Shown piece by piece: positions 1 to 5,421 of a stretch of 7,700 nucleotides of DNA. This DNA comes from CBDULX01 sp965368175 (GTDB lineage Bacteria; Pseudomonadota; Gammaproteobacteria; SZUA-229): the NCBI GenBank assembly GCA_965368175.1, contig CBDULX010000148.1, forward strand, positions 1-7,700. The letters run 5' to 3'. The notes beneath the pieces were generated by a model that was given only the letters and a program-made list of their open reading frames with translations, had not been told where the DNA came from and did no database searches. Position 1 is the stretch's first letter. Every line of letters starts with the position of its first letter. The position numbers were made by a program, and so were the translations under genes.

Positions 1-131
1 AGAAAGAAGGTAAGGACATCCTTACTACTGCTGCCAAGCACAGCCCAGAGCTTAATGCTGCAATGGAAACCTGGAAAGAAATCAAGTTCGAATTCGACAC
101 CGTTGATAAGCTGGACGTTTCTCACAAGTAA
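1..131 (+). CDS. cbbL: RuBisCO large subunit, form IA, C-terminal fragment
   Basis: This is the 3' end of the large subunit of ribulose-1,5-bisphosphate carboxylase/oxygenase, the CO2-fixing enzyme of the Calvin-Benson-Bassham cycle, which works as a cytosolic L8S8 complex. Only the last 42 codons (from base 3, with two bases of the preceding codon) and a TAA stop lie in the window. They encode the typical form I tail: a helix containing AAKHSPELNAAMETWKEI, then KFEFDTVDKLDV, then a short SHK end. The active-site residues lie upstream, outside the window. cbbS follows after 113 bases on the same strand, so the two are almost certainly co-transcribed. The assignment rests on the very conserved C-terminal motif and on the adjacent cbbS. 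The gene is cut by the window edge and is not a pseudogene as far as visible. Confidence 0.96.
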   Translation, partial: KEGKDILTTAAKHSPELNAAMETWKEIKFEFDTVDKLDVSHK

Positions 132-142
132 AAAAGGGCTGA

Positions 143-202
143 GTTAAGAGGGACGGGTAACGAGGAACATCACCTCGATACTCGACCCTCGGCCCTCGCA
201 AC
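143..202. repeat. heptad-repeat hairpin between cbbL and cbbS
   Basis: Four 7-base units read left to right (GTTAAGA, GGGACGG, GTAACGA, GGAACAT). They face four units in inverted orientation at 175-202 (TCGATAC, TCGACCC, TCGGCCC, TCGCAAC). The shared pattern is G-N-N-N-C-G-A against its complement. When folded, the two arms pair from 143/202 inward, with blocks of about four pairs separated by mismatches every seventh base, so the hairpin keeps its register while the three inner bases of each unit vary. It fills most of the cbbL-cbbS gap but leaves the cbbS Shine-Dalgarno free. A sister element with the same heptad logic lies at 2037-2123. No T-run follows the right arm as a terminator would need. 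Possible roles are a transcript processing or stability hairpin, or a mobile palindromic element; this part is inference. Confidence 0.7.
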
Positions 203-244
203 TTTTTACACGAATTTGAATAAATTAAATTTGGAGTAAAACCA

Positions 245-604
245 ATGAGTGAAATGCAAGATTACAATTCAAGTTTGAGCGATGCAGCTCAGAGCCGTAA
301 ATATGAAACTTTTTCATACCTGCCGCCACTGAGCAAAGAGTCTACTCGCGCTCAGATCCAGTACATCGTTGATAAAGGCTGGAACCCGGGCATTGAACAC
401 ACAGAACCAGAAAATGCGATCAGCAACTACTGGTACATGTGGAAACTGCCTATGTTCGGTGAAACGGACGTAGATGCAATCCTGGCTGAAATCGAAAACT
501 GTCACAAGGCACACCCAAAAAACCATGTACGTCTTTTGGGCTTTGATAACTTTGCACAGTCTGCTGGTACAGCAATGGTTGTTCACCGCGGCGTTTCTGT
601 ATAA
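245..604 (+). CDS. cbbS: RuBisCO small subunit, form IA (IAq-like)
   Basis: This is the small subunit of form I RuBisCO. Four small subunits cap each end of the large-subunit octamer and are needed for full catalysis. The 119-residue protein starts MSEMQDY and contains KYETFSYLPPLS, then GWNPGIEHTEP, then YWYMWKLPMFGE (around residues 62-73). It ends with a strand carrying HVRLLGFDNFAQSAG and VVHRGVSV. All of these are hallmark small-subunit motifs. Compared with the short carboxysomal form IA type, about seven extra residues (SDAAQSR, 12-18) precede KYETF. From what is known of form IA, an N-terminal insertion of this kind marks the cbbQ-associated, non-carboxysomal IAq group, which agrees with cbbQO downstream. 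GGAG at 233-236 sits 8 bases before the ATG and fixes the start. A strong terminator follows 24 bases after the stop. Confidence 0.97.
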   Translation: MSEMQDYNSSLSDAAQSRKYETFSYLPPLSKESTRAQIQYIVDKGWNPGIEHTEPENAISNYWYMWKLPMFGETDVDAILAEIENCHKAHPKNHVRLLGFDNFAQSAGTAMVVHRGVSV

Positions 605-628
605 AGAAACACCGGGGGTCATGACCTG

Positions 629-669
629 AAAAAGCCCCTGAACTGCACAAGCAGACAGGGGCTTTTTTT
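629..669 (+). terminator. intrinsic terminator after cbbS
   Basis: AAAAAGCCCCTG (629-640) pairs with CAGGGGC plus seven Ts (656-669). An inner stem CTGC/GCAG with loop ACAA (643-654) extends the hairpin. A GC-rich stem followed by T7 is a textbook Rho-independent terminator. It should stop most cbbLS transcripts, so the activase genes downstream must depend on read-through or on their own promoter. A perfect 10-bp palindrome, GGTCATGACC (617-626), lies just before it. Confidence 0.93.
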
Positions 670-693
670 ACTCGATTTTGAAGATTAATACGT

Positions 694-708
694 CCTGCAG
701 CATGCAGG
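694..708. repeat. perfect 6-bp inverted repeat, CCTGCA / TGCAGG
   Basis: CCTGCA (694-699), spacer GCA, TGCAGG (703-708). It directly abuts a second, longer inverted repeat (709-743) in the short gap between the cbbS terminator and the next gene. It could be an operator half-site pair or a small hairpin; the sequence alone cannot decide. Confidence 0.6.
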
Positions 709-743
709 GTGCTTTGAAAATATATTGAGTATTTTCAAAGTAC
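709..743. promoter_or_regulatory. 14-bp inverted repeat upstream of the small cbb-linked gene (candidate operator or 5' hairpin)
   Basis: Left arm GTGCTTTGAAAATA (709-722) and right arm TATTTTCAAAGTAC (730-743) match at 13 of 14 positions, with an uninterrupted perfect 11-bp core and spacer TATTGAG. The repeat ends 22 bases before the ATG at 766 and lies after the cbbS terminator, exactly where a promoter or operator for the downstream activase genes would be expected. No T-run follows, so it is not a terminator. A LysR-type (CbbR) or other dimeric regulator is possible. I did not find a convincing sigma-70 promoter pair around it, so the regulatory role is inference. Confidence 0.6.
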
Positions 744-765
744 ATAAATTTTAAAGTGATTAACT

Positions 766-1077
766 ATGGCAAGACAAGACACCTATGTAGGCATAGATAA
801 CGAAGTTAATGGCGGCATGACCACCATCGGAAAAATCATTCGTGATGCCTGGGTCTTTGGTCTGATAGAAGAGACCGAAACCTGCAAAGGCTGGAACTTC
901 GCTGGTGTTGATGCTTTGTTAGATAAGGTCAACGAAGAATGGGACAAGTACGGTTGTCTGGTTAGTCATTTGCCAGAAGACTTACGTGAGCGTCATGAGC
1001 GTATTCACGGAGCAGCCATTAAGCGGGCGAAGGAAGCTGGCTGGTGCGGTGAGACTGAAACCGAAGATGAGAAATAG
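766..1077 (+). CDS. small conserved-looking protein of unknown function between cbbS and cbbQ
   Basis: I do not recognise a named family for this 103-residue protein. It appears soluble: there is no signal peptide or hydrophobic segment. An N-terminal stretch reads GIDNEVNGGMTTIGKIIRDAWVFGLIEE (9-36), followed by ETCKGWNF, an amphipathic helix-like segment with several acidic residues (48-61), and a region with LPEDLRERHERIHGAAIKRA (69-88). The tail is strongly acidic (ETETEDEK). There are three cysteines, in ETCKGW, YGCLV and GWCGE. The Shine-Dalgarno is weak (AAAGTGAT around 753-760). Codon use looks like that of its neighbours. Its place between RuBisCO and its activase genes suggests a role in RuBisCO assembly, maintenance or regulation, but this rests on context only. 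The coding call is supported by its position in the operon gap and its orderly composition. An internal ATG within GGMTTIG (residue 18) is a possible later start. Confidence 0.75.
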   Translation: MARQDTYVGIDNEVNGGMTTIGKIIRDAWVFGLIEETETCKGWNFAGVDALLDKVNEEWDKYGCLVSHLPEDLRERHERIHGAAIKRAKEAGWCGETETEDEK

Positions 1078-1088
1078 AATTTAACCTG

Positions 1089-1126
1089 AATAGATTTGCT
1101 GTGATTTAAGATGCCACAAATCTATT
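1089..1126. repeat. 10-bp inverted repeat upstream of cbbQ
   Basis: AATAGATTTG (1089-1098) and CAAATCTATT (1117-1126) are perfect inverted copies separated by 18 bases. An alternative inner pairing TGTG/CACA overlaps the right arm. It lies 12 bases after the stop of the preceding gene. The T8 tract at 1150-1157 is too far away for this to be a standard terminator. It may be an mRNA hairpin or an operator for cbbQ. Confidence 0.5.
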
Positions 1127-1168
1127 TAAACGCAACAAACTTAAAATTATTTTTTTTGTAGTTTAAAC

Positions 1169-1174
1169 GATAAT
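1169..1174 (+). promoter_or_regulatory. possible -10 box (GATAAT) before cbbQ
   Basis: GATAAT at 1169-1174 lies 25 bases before the cbbQ ATG, behind an A/T-rich run and a GTTTAAAC palindrome (1161-1168). There is no good -35 hexamer at 16-18 bases, so this is a weak candidate for a separate cbbQO promoter. The terminator after cbbS makes some promoter in 670-1180 likely. Confidence 0.25.
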
Positions 1175-1199
1175 AGAAACATCATAGAAAGGGTGTGTC

Positions 1200-2015
1200 A
1201 TGTCAGAAAATACTGTTGATCCAAAACAATACATCATCAAAAACGAGCCCTACTACGAGCCAGTAGCTAACGAAGTTCAGCTATACGAAGCGGCATACGA
1301 TGCGCGTATGCCTATGATGCTTAAAGGCCCAACTGGTTGTGGTAAATCACGTTTTGTTGAATACATGGCCTACAAACTTGGTCGTCCATTAATTACCGTT
1401 GCCTGTAATGAAGATATGACCGCATCTGACCTTGTAGGCCGCTTTCTGTTAGATAAAGACGGCACAAAATGGCAAGATGGCCCCCTGGCGACAGCAGCAC
1501 GCATAGGAGCCATCTGCTACCTGGACGAAGTAGTTGAAGCACGTCAGGATACAACAGTTGTAATTCATCCGTTAACTGACCACCGTCGCACATTACCATT
1601 AGATAAAAAAGGTGAGCTGATTCATGCACACCCCGATTTCCAGCTGGTTATCTCATATAACCCCGGTTACCAGAGTCTAATGAAAGACCTTAAGCAATCA
1701 ACTAAACAACGTTTTGGTGCACTGGACTTTGATTATCCAACTGAAAAAATAGAAATTGAAATTGTTTCGAAAGAATCCGGCGTTGATGCAGCCACTGCTG
1801 AAAAACTGGTTCACATAGCACACCGTGCACGTAACCTGAAAGGACATGGTCTGGATGAAGGTATATCAACACGCTTGCTGGTATACGCCGGACAGTTAAT
1901 CAGTAAGGGCGTAGAACCGCAAGCCGCATGTATGATGACAATGGTAACACCATTAACTGATGATCCTGATATGCGCGACACATTAGACGCTGCTGTACAG
2001 ACATTCTTTGGTTAA
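1200..2015 (+). CDS. cbbQ: CbbQ, AAA+ (MoxR-type) RuBisCO activase ATPase
   Basis: CbbQ is the hexameric AAA+ ATPase of the CbbQ/CbbO RuBisCO activase, which uses ATP hydrolysis to free form IA (and in some species form II) RuBisCO from tight-binding sugar phosphates. The 271-residue length is typical. Walker A is GPTGCGKS (43-50). Walker B is ICYLDEVVEAR with D109 and E110. Sensor 1 is in ISYNPGY (N154). A likely arginine finger lies in KQSTKQRFG (R171), and a sensor-2-like Arg in GISTRLLVYAG (R225). These match the MoxR/NorQ/CbbQ branch, and CbbQ is preferred over NorQ because RuBisCO genes lie upstream. AGAAAGGG (1186-1193) sits 6 bases before the ATG. cbbO follows after 134 bases containing two hairpins. 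All key catalytic residues are present, so the protein should be active. Confidence 0.96.
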   Translation: MSENTVDPKQYIIKNEPYYEPVANEVQLYEAAYDARMPMMLKGPTGCGKSRFVEYMAYKLGRPLITVACNEDMTASDLVGRFLLDKDGTKWQDGPLATAARIGAICYLDEVVEARQDTTVVIHPLTDHRRTLPLDKKGELIHAHPDFQLVISYNPGYQSLMKDLKQSTKQRFGALDFDYPTEKIEIEIVSKESGVDAATAEKLVHIAHRARNLKGHGLDEGISTRLLVYAGQLISKGVEPQAACMMTMVTPLTDDPDMRDTLDAAVQTFFG

Positions 2016-2020
2016 TTCAT

Positions 2021-2035
2021 CTGCCATGGAGGCAG
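2021..2035. repeat. short hairpin CTGCC / GGCAG after cbbQ
   Basis: CTGCC (2021-2025), loop ATGGA, GGCAG (2031-2035), starting 5 bases after the cbbQ stop and immediately before the heptad-repeat hairpin. There is no T-run, so it is not a terminator. It could protect the cbbQ 3' end. Confidence 0.5.
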
Positions 2036-2036
2036 A

Positions 2037-2123
2037 GAGTTGTAAGTTGTAGTTGTAAGTTATAAGTTTTTAAAAGCAACTTTTGTTTTTAACTTGTAAC
2101 TTAAAGCTTGCAACTTGAAACTC
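2037..2123. repeat. heptad-repeat hairpin between cbbQ and cbbO
   Basis: The left half (2037-2071) is a run of units GAGTTGT, AAGTTGT, AGTTGT, AAGTTAT, AAGTTTT. The right half (2091-2123) is the inverted set AACTTGT, AACTTAA, AGCTTGC, AACTTGA, AACTC. The right arm read backwards gives GAGTTTC AAGTTGC AAGCTTT AAGTTAC AAGTT, which aligns unit for unit with the left arm. One left unit is a base short. The middle (about 2072-2090) is A/T-rich with AAAAGCAACTTTT. It has the same construction as the element at 143-202 but with an AGTTGNA-like unit rather than GNNNCGA. It occupies most of the cbbQ-cbbO gap and ends 27 bases before the cbbO start. The function is unknown; an mRNA-stability hairpin or a mobile palindromic repeat are both plausible. 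Confidence 0.75.
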
Positions 2124-2149
2124 CGCGCCTTTAATGCGAGGCTTTTATA

Positions 2150-4504
2150 ATGAGCATCAAACTCGAAGATTACGAAGAATTCTTACAAGAAGTACCGGCG
2201 ATCCGCGATGTACTCGAAAGTACATTCAAGGAAGCCGCACATTTAATGTCGCCTACCGGTTTACAAACCTATATGGACGGTGCAAAGTCGCTGTATAACC
2301 TGGGTCGTGGTAGCGACCTGGTTATCACCTACCTGCAGGAAATGCCGCTGGTTGTAAAAGAGTGCGGCGAAGACGTCATTCCAGACTGCATCACTGCAGC
2401 GATGAAATTATCATCGATGACTTCAGGCGAAGTTATTACATTATTATTGGGCAGTTTACCCGCAGCAGCACGTGATCTGGGCGATGCCGAACTACTGCGT
2501 GGTTACTTAACCTTTATTCATCAATTAGCGTCAACTGCCGCCCGTGCTTTACGCCCCATGTTAAATCACATTGATGACCTACTCGGCAAATTAACCCTGA
2601 GTGGTTTACGACGCTGGGCTCAATTTGGTGCACAGGCCTATCGTCGAGACTTTAACAGCTTAACCGCCTACTTTAATTTAGAATCTGCAGATTCTAAAGC
2701 GATGCTGCAAAAAGAACGTCGTGGTGTGCTATTTATAAAAGTACAGCGTAAATTAAACTTTTACCTGCGTGCACTCTGGGGTAGAGATTTCTTCCTGCGC
2801 CCTACCGGTGCAGATTACACTGACTTCCGCCCCTATATCGAACATCGTATTCTGCACATGCCGGATGCGGTAGATGATATTGGGCCAGACGACAATAAAA
2901 TTCCCGGCCTGGAACTATACCGTGCAACCGCCGCGCATATGGCAGCACATATGTGTTATTCTAGTGAGCCCATTTCAGCGGAGCAACTTAGCCCGGCGCA
3001 AATGTTTTTTATTGGCCTGTTAGAAGACGCCCGTATTGAATATAAAGCGACCAGGGAATTCCCTGGTCTGAAAAAACTCTGGACATCTTTGCTAACCATC
3101 GCAGATGCCGATGAAGAGCCAGAGCATCCCACCATGAAACTACTTGAGCACGTTGCGCTCATGCTAATCGATAGTACTCAAACATCGAATGATGAGCAGA
3201 TAAATGATTTAGTTGCCAGTTTCCATGCAGAGATAGAAGTGCGTCAGGATGACAATCAGTTTTCATGGCATAAAGGCCTTGAGCTATTCAATATATTGTC
3301 TGCGCGCAAAGAAGTACCCAGCCTGCGTATACTAGAGCGCATTCGTATTCCATATCGCGACGACAATCGTTACGTTTGGGAATTTGAAGAGTTCGATATG
3401 AATACAGAGTTCGAATATGTATCCGCCAGTCAACGTCAGGTGCGTCGACAGGTTAGTGTTATCGAAATGGCCAATGAAGTAGATTGCGAACTGGCGGGCG
3501 ATGATGCGCAGGAAATATGGACCTGTTCTACCAATATGCGCCCCTATGAAGATGATTTAACCGATGAGCAAATCAGCTTTAACGATATGTGGGGTAAAGA
3601 ACCGGTCAGTGACCCATTCCATTATCAGGAATGGGACTATCAGATTCAATTACATCGCCCCGACTGGGCAACCGTGTATGAACGGCGCCAGCCAAAAGGT
3701 GACCCGGAAGACATCAAATTAATTCTTGATGAATATAAACCGGTAGCGCATCGCATCAAACAGATTATCGATCTGTTAACACCAGAAGGTGTGCAGCGTA
3801 TGCGTGGATTAGAGGACGGCGACGAAATTGATTTAAATGCAGCGGTTGATGCGATGATCTCCATTCGGATGGGGGAGCAACCCAACCCTCGCATTACCAT
3901 GCGCAATGTAGTGAAGAGTCGCGACCTCTCGGTAGTGGTACTCATGGACTTATCTGAATCCACCAATGAACCCATGGCCGGTTCTGACAAAACCGTTTTG
4001 CAACTGACTCGAGAAGCCGCAACACTGGTGTCTACCGCCATCAATGGCATCGGCGATCCATTTGCACTGCATGGTTTTGCATCAGATGGTCGTCACGATA
4101 TACAGTATTATCGTTTCAAGGACTTTAATCAGCACTTTGATGATGAATCAAAATCACGCCTGGCCGGCATGAAAGGTGGCTTATCAACCCGTATGGGTGC
4201 CGCATTACGCCACGCTGGCCACCATTTATTAAAACAACCGGAAAGACGTAAACTGATTTTACTGGTAACCGATGGTGAGCCGGCAGATATCGACGAACGT
4301 GATCCACAACACCTACGGCACGATACTAAAAAAGCGGTGGAAGAACTGTATAGCACCGGTGTATTAACCTACTGCTTAACACTCGATCCGAACGCTGATG
4401 ATTATGTTAAACGTATCTTTGGTTCGAACAATTACACCATTATTGATAACGTCGACCGGCTTCCCGAGAAACTACCAACCCTGTTTGCATCACTAACGTC
4501 CTAG
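2150..4504 (+). CDS. cbbO: CbbO, VWA-domain adaptor of the RuBisCO activase
   Basis: CbbO is the large partner of CbbQ. One copy is thought to sit on the CbbQ hexamer and to contact RuBisCO through its von Willebrand factor A domain. The 784-residue protein follows the NorD/CbbO plan. The N-terminal helical region (about 1-230) carries LRRWAQFGAQAYRRDFNSL and the RALWGRDFFLRP motif. A middle segment has HMAAH (263-267) and EDARIE (292-297). A linker contains YQEWDY (492-497). The C-terminal VWA domain (about 595-780) has a complete metal-ion-dependent adhesion site: DLSES (D600, S602, S604), T680 in LSTRMG, and D708 in VTDGEP. GAGG (2138-2141) precedes the ATG by 8 bases. NorD is the close relative, but the cbb context decides for CbbO. 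No frameshift or missing MIDAS residue is seen. It probably shares a transcript with cbbQ. Confidence 0.95.
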   Translation: MSIKLEDYEEFLQEVPAIRDVLESTFKEAAHLMSPTGLQTYMDGAKSLYNLGRGSDLVITYLQEMPLVVKECGEDVIPDCITAAMKLSSMTSGEVITLLLGSLPAAARDLGDAELLRGYLTFIHQLASTAARALRPMLNHIDDLLGKLTLSGLRRWAQFGAQAYRRDFNSLTAYFNLESADSKAMLQKERRGVLFIKVQRKLNFYLRALWGRDFFLRPTGADYTDFRPYIEHRILHMPDAVDDIGPDDNKIPGLELYRATAAHMAAHMCYSSEPISAEQLSPAQMFFIGLLEDARIEYKATREFPGLKKLWTSLLTIADADEEPEHPTMKLLEHVALMLIDSTQTSNDEQINDLVASFHAEIEVRQDDNQFSWHKGLELFNILSARKEVPSLRILERIRIPYRDDNRYVWEFEEFDMNTEFEYVSASQRQVRRQVSVIEMANEVDCELAGDDAQEIWTCSTNMRPYEDDLTDEQISFNDMWGKEPVSDPFHYQEWDYQIQLHRPDWATVYERRQPKGDPEDIKLILDEYKPVAHRIKQIIDLLTPEGVQRMRGLEDGDEIDLNAAVDAMISIRMGEQPNPRITMRNVVKSRDLSVVVLMDLSESTNEPMAGSDKTVLQLTREAATLVSTAINGIGDPFALHGFASDGRHDIQYYRFKDFNQHFDDESKSRLAGMKGGLSTRMGAALRHAGHHLLKQPERRKLILLVTDGEPADIDERDPQHLRHDTKKAVEELYSTGVLTYCLTLDPNADDYVKRIFGSNNYTIIDNVDRLPEKLPTLFASLTS

Positions 4505-4537
4505 CAAGCACCAAGTCCGGGCATCATTTGATTGAGT

Positions 4538-4543
4538 TATAAT
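4538..4543 (+). promoter_or_regulatory. possible -10 box (TATAAT) before the 133-aa gene
   Basis: A consensus TATAAT lies at 4538-4543, 55 bases before the next ATG. The predicted start of transcription (about 4550) falls right at the foot of the hairpin at 4551-4578. No recognisable -35 hexamer stands at the correct distance (GTCCGG), so an activator or an alternative sigma factor would be needed. Confidence 0.35.
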
Positions 4544-4550
4544 ATAGAAA

Positions 4551-4578
4551 AAAGGCGTTAAATATTTTTAACGCCTTT
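4551..4578. terminator. 12-bp perfect hairpin after cbbO, terminator-like in both directions
   Basis: AAAGGCGTTAAA (4551-4562), loop TATT, TTTAACGCCTTT (4567-4578). On the + strand only three Ts follow before GAGG, so it would be a weak terminator for cbbO. On the - strand the right side continues into six Ts followed by CTAT, a better terminator for any transcript arriving from the right. The + strand hairpin directly abuts the Shine-Dalgarno GAGGAA (4579-4584) of the next gene, so it may instead act as a 5' leader hairpin. Confidence 0.65.
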
Positions 4579-4592
4579 GAGGAATAGCATCA

Positions 4593-4994
4593 ATGTACAC
4601 ACGCCACGATGAGGTTCCACAACTAGGGTCACGAGCAGGTAAGGTCGATTCGCTATATTACAACCATGTTCAAACAGCATTAAAAAGTCTTGGTAGTCAA
4701 ATTCGATTAAAAATACCCAAACTGAAACATCTTGATCTCATTTTGCAAAAAGATGCCTGGATCATTGTAGATACTGTTTTGAATGACATACCCGTTGTGG
4801 CCTGGACCAATTTTGAAATCGAAGGCCGTGATTCATTGCACGAACCTATTCAGTGCGAAATCCGTTTTTTTCACTTTGCAGCAAGCATGATCCTAAACCG
4901 AACACTGGAAGCCATGGAATTAATGCTGGGCGAGGCGCTGGAACATCAATTACCCAAACAAAAGTCCGATGTTCTTCCATTCAAAAAAGACTGA
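4593..4994 (+). CDS. hypothetical 133-aa protein downstream of cbbO
   Basis: I do not recognise this protein. It has 133 residues, no signal peptide and no long membrane helix. Around 37-52 there is a Lys/Leu-rich stretch (IRLKIPKLKHLDLILQK). Next comes a likely beta-strand pair with AWIIVDTVLNDIPVVAWTNFEI (55-76). A probable C-terminal helix follows (FHFAASMILNRTLEAMELMLGEALEHQL, 93-120), then a basic tail ending KKD. Its single cysteine (C88) is in PIQCEIRFF. The ATG at 4593 is supported by GAGGAA (4579-4584), 8 bases upstream. It lies 88 bases after cbbO behind a hairpin, so it may be expressed separately from the cbb genes. The alternation of strand and helix suggests a compact alpha/beta cytosolic protein. 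A functional link to RuBisCO is not shown by anything in the sequence. Confidence 0.75.
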   Translation: MYTRHDEVPQLGSRAGKVDSLYYNHVQTALKSLGSQIRLKIPKLKHLDLILQKDAWIIVDTVLNDIPVVAWTNFEIEGRDSLHEPIQCEIRFFHFAASMILNRTLEAMELMLGEALEHQLPKQKSDVLPFKKD

Positions 4995-5296
4995 ATCCAG
5001 TCCATACTAGCCCATCAAGAGTATTAATTAAGCAGTCAGACCCTAACCTTAAGTACTCCTCTCTGCCCATTAGCTGCATTGATCCTCACGTACTATACAG
5101 ACCGAAGGAGGATGGGATTATTCAGGTGAGCTGATACCGCACAACCCCAAAATATCCACCCTACCATTAATACCGGCTTACACTCAGTAATTAATATAAT
5201 TATCCAATAATTCAGCAACATAAAAAACTATTCCTTATTTTTTCATAGATAATTCAGACTATTTAATAAATTGATAAAAAATTTACATTTAGCTAT

Positions 5297-5325
5297 TTAA
5301 TTAAATAATTAATTTATTATATAAT
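5297..5325 (+). promoter_or_regulatory. sigma-70-like promoter of the 65-aa gene
   Basis: A perfect -10 hexamer TATAAT (5320-5325) stands 17 bases after TTAATT (5297-5302), a weak -35 (3 of 6). The upstream region is AT-rich, like an UP element. The predicted transcript start is near 5332, giving a leader of about 90 bases that contains the hairpin at 5341-5399. Confidence 0.55.
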
Positions 5326-5340
5326 GCCGCTCGATTGGGA

Positions 5341-5399
5341 TAGTCAGCATTTATAACCACCCAAAAACCTGTTTTTAGGGTCGTTATAAATACTGATTA
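5341..5399 (+). promoter_or_regulatory. long near-perfect 5'-leader hairpin before the 65-aa gene
   Basis: The arm at 5341-5368 pairs with 5371-5399. Outer block TAGTCAG pairs with CTGATTA (one G-T), ATTTATAAC (5349-5357) with GTTATAAAT (5383-5391), ACCC with GGGT, and five As with five Ts around the tip CCTG. There are only two mismatches and one bulged A (5377). It starts about 9 bases after the predicted transcript start. It leaves the Shine-Dalgarno AAGGAA (5409-5414) free, so it should stabilise the mRNA rather than block translation. There is no T-run after it. A miniature palindromic element inserted in the leader is the alternative. Confidence 0.75.
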
Positions 5400-5421
5400 A
5401 AAACTATTAAGGAAACTCCCC

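Larger units (their letters stand above)
4995..5421. other. 427-bp intergenic region with AT-rich promoter zone
   Basis: No convincing gene is present. The left part (4995-5150) has ordinary base composition and no structure I can name. The open frame running through 4853-5134 is an extension in a different frame of the preceding gene and has no family character. From about 5200 the sequence becomes strongly AT-rich, with stretches such as TTAATTAAATAATTAATTT (5297-5315), leading into the TATAAT box at 5320 and the long hairpin at 5341-5399. No obvious terminator follows the 133-aa gene on the + strand. Confidence 0.6.

Noticed and set aside
143..202. CRISPR-like or tandem repeat array
   Set aside because: The units are 7 bases, degenerate and inverted across the centre, with no spacers and no cas genes.
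314..622. Open frame of 102 codons on the - strand across cbbS
   Set aside because: It lies wholly opposite the well-identified cbbS and has no family character or ribosome binding site of note.
1089..1157. Inverted repeat plus T8 tract read as a terminator before cbbQ
   Set aside because: The T-run begins more than 20 bases after the right arm, too far for Rho-independent termination.
3646..4050. Open frame of 134 codons on the - strand inside cbbO
   Set aside because: It is antisense to the VWA-domain coding region of cbbO, has Ser/Arg-rich low-complexity composition typical of reverse frames, and no supporting signals.
2150..4504. NorD (nitric oxide reductase activation protein) instead of CbbO
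   Set aside because: The families are closely related, but the partner ATPase and the RuBisCO genes directly upstream favour CbbO, and no nor genes are present.
4853..5134. Open frame of 93 codons on the + strand overlapping the end of the 133-aa gene
   Set aside because: Its first half is the 133-aa gene read in another frame, and the remainder has no recognisable protein character. There is no ribosome binding site for it.
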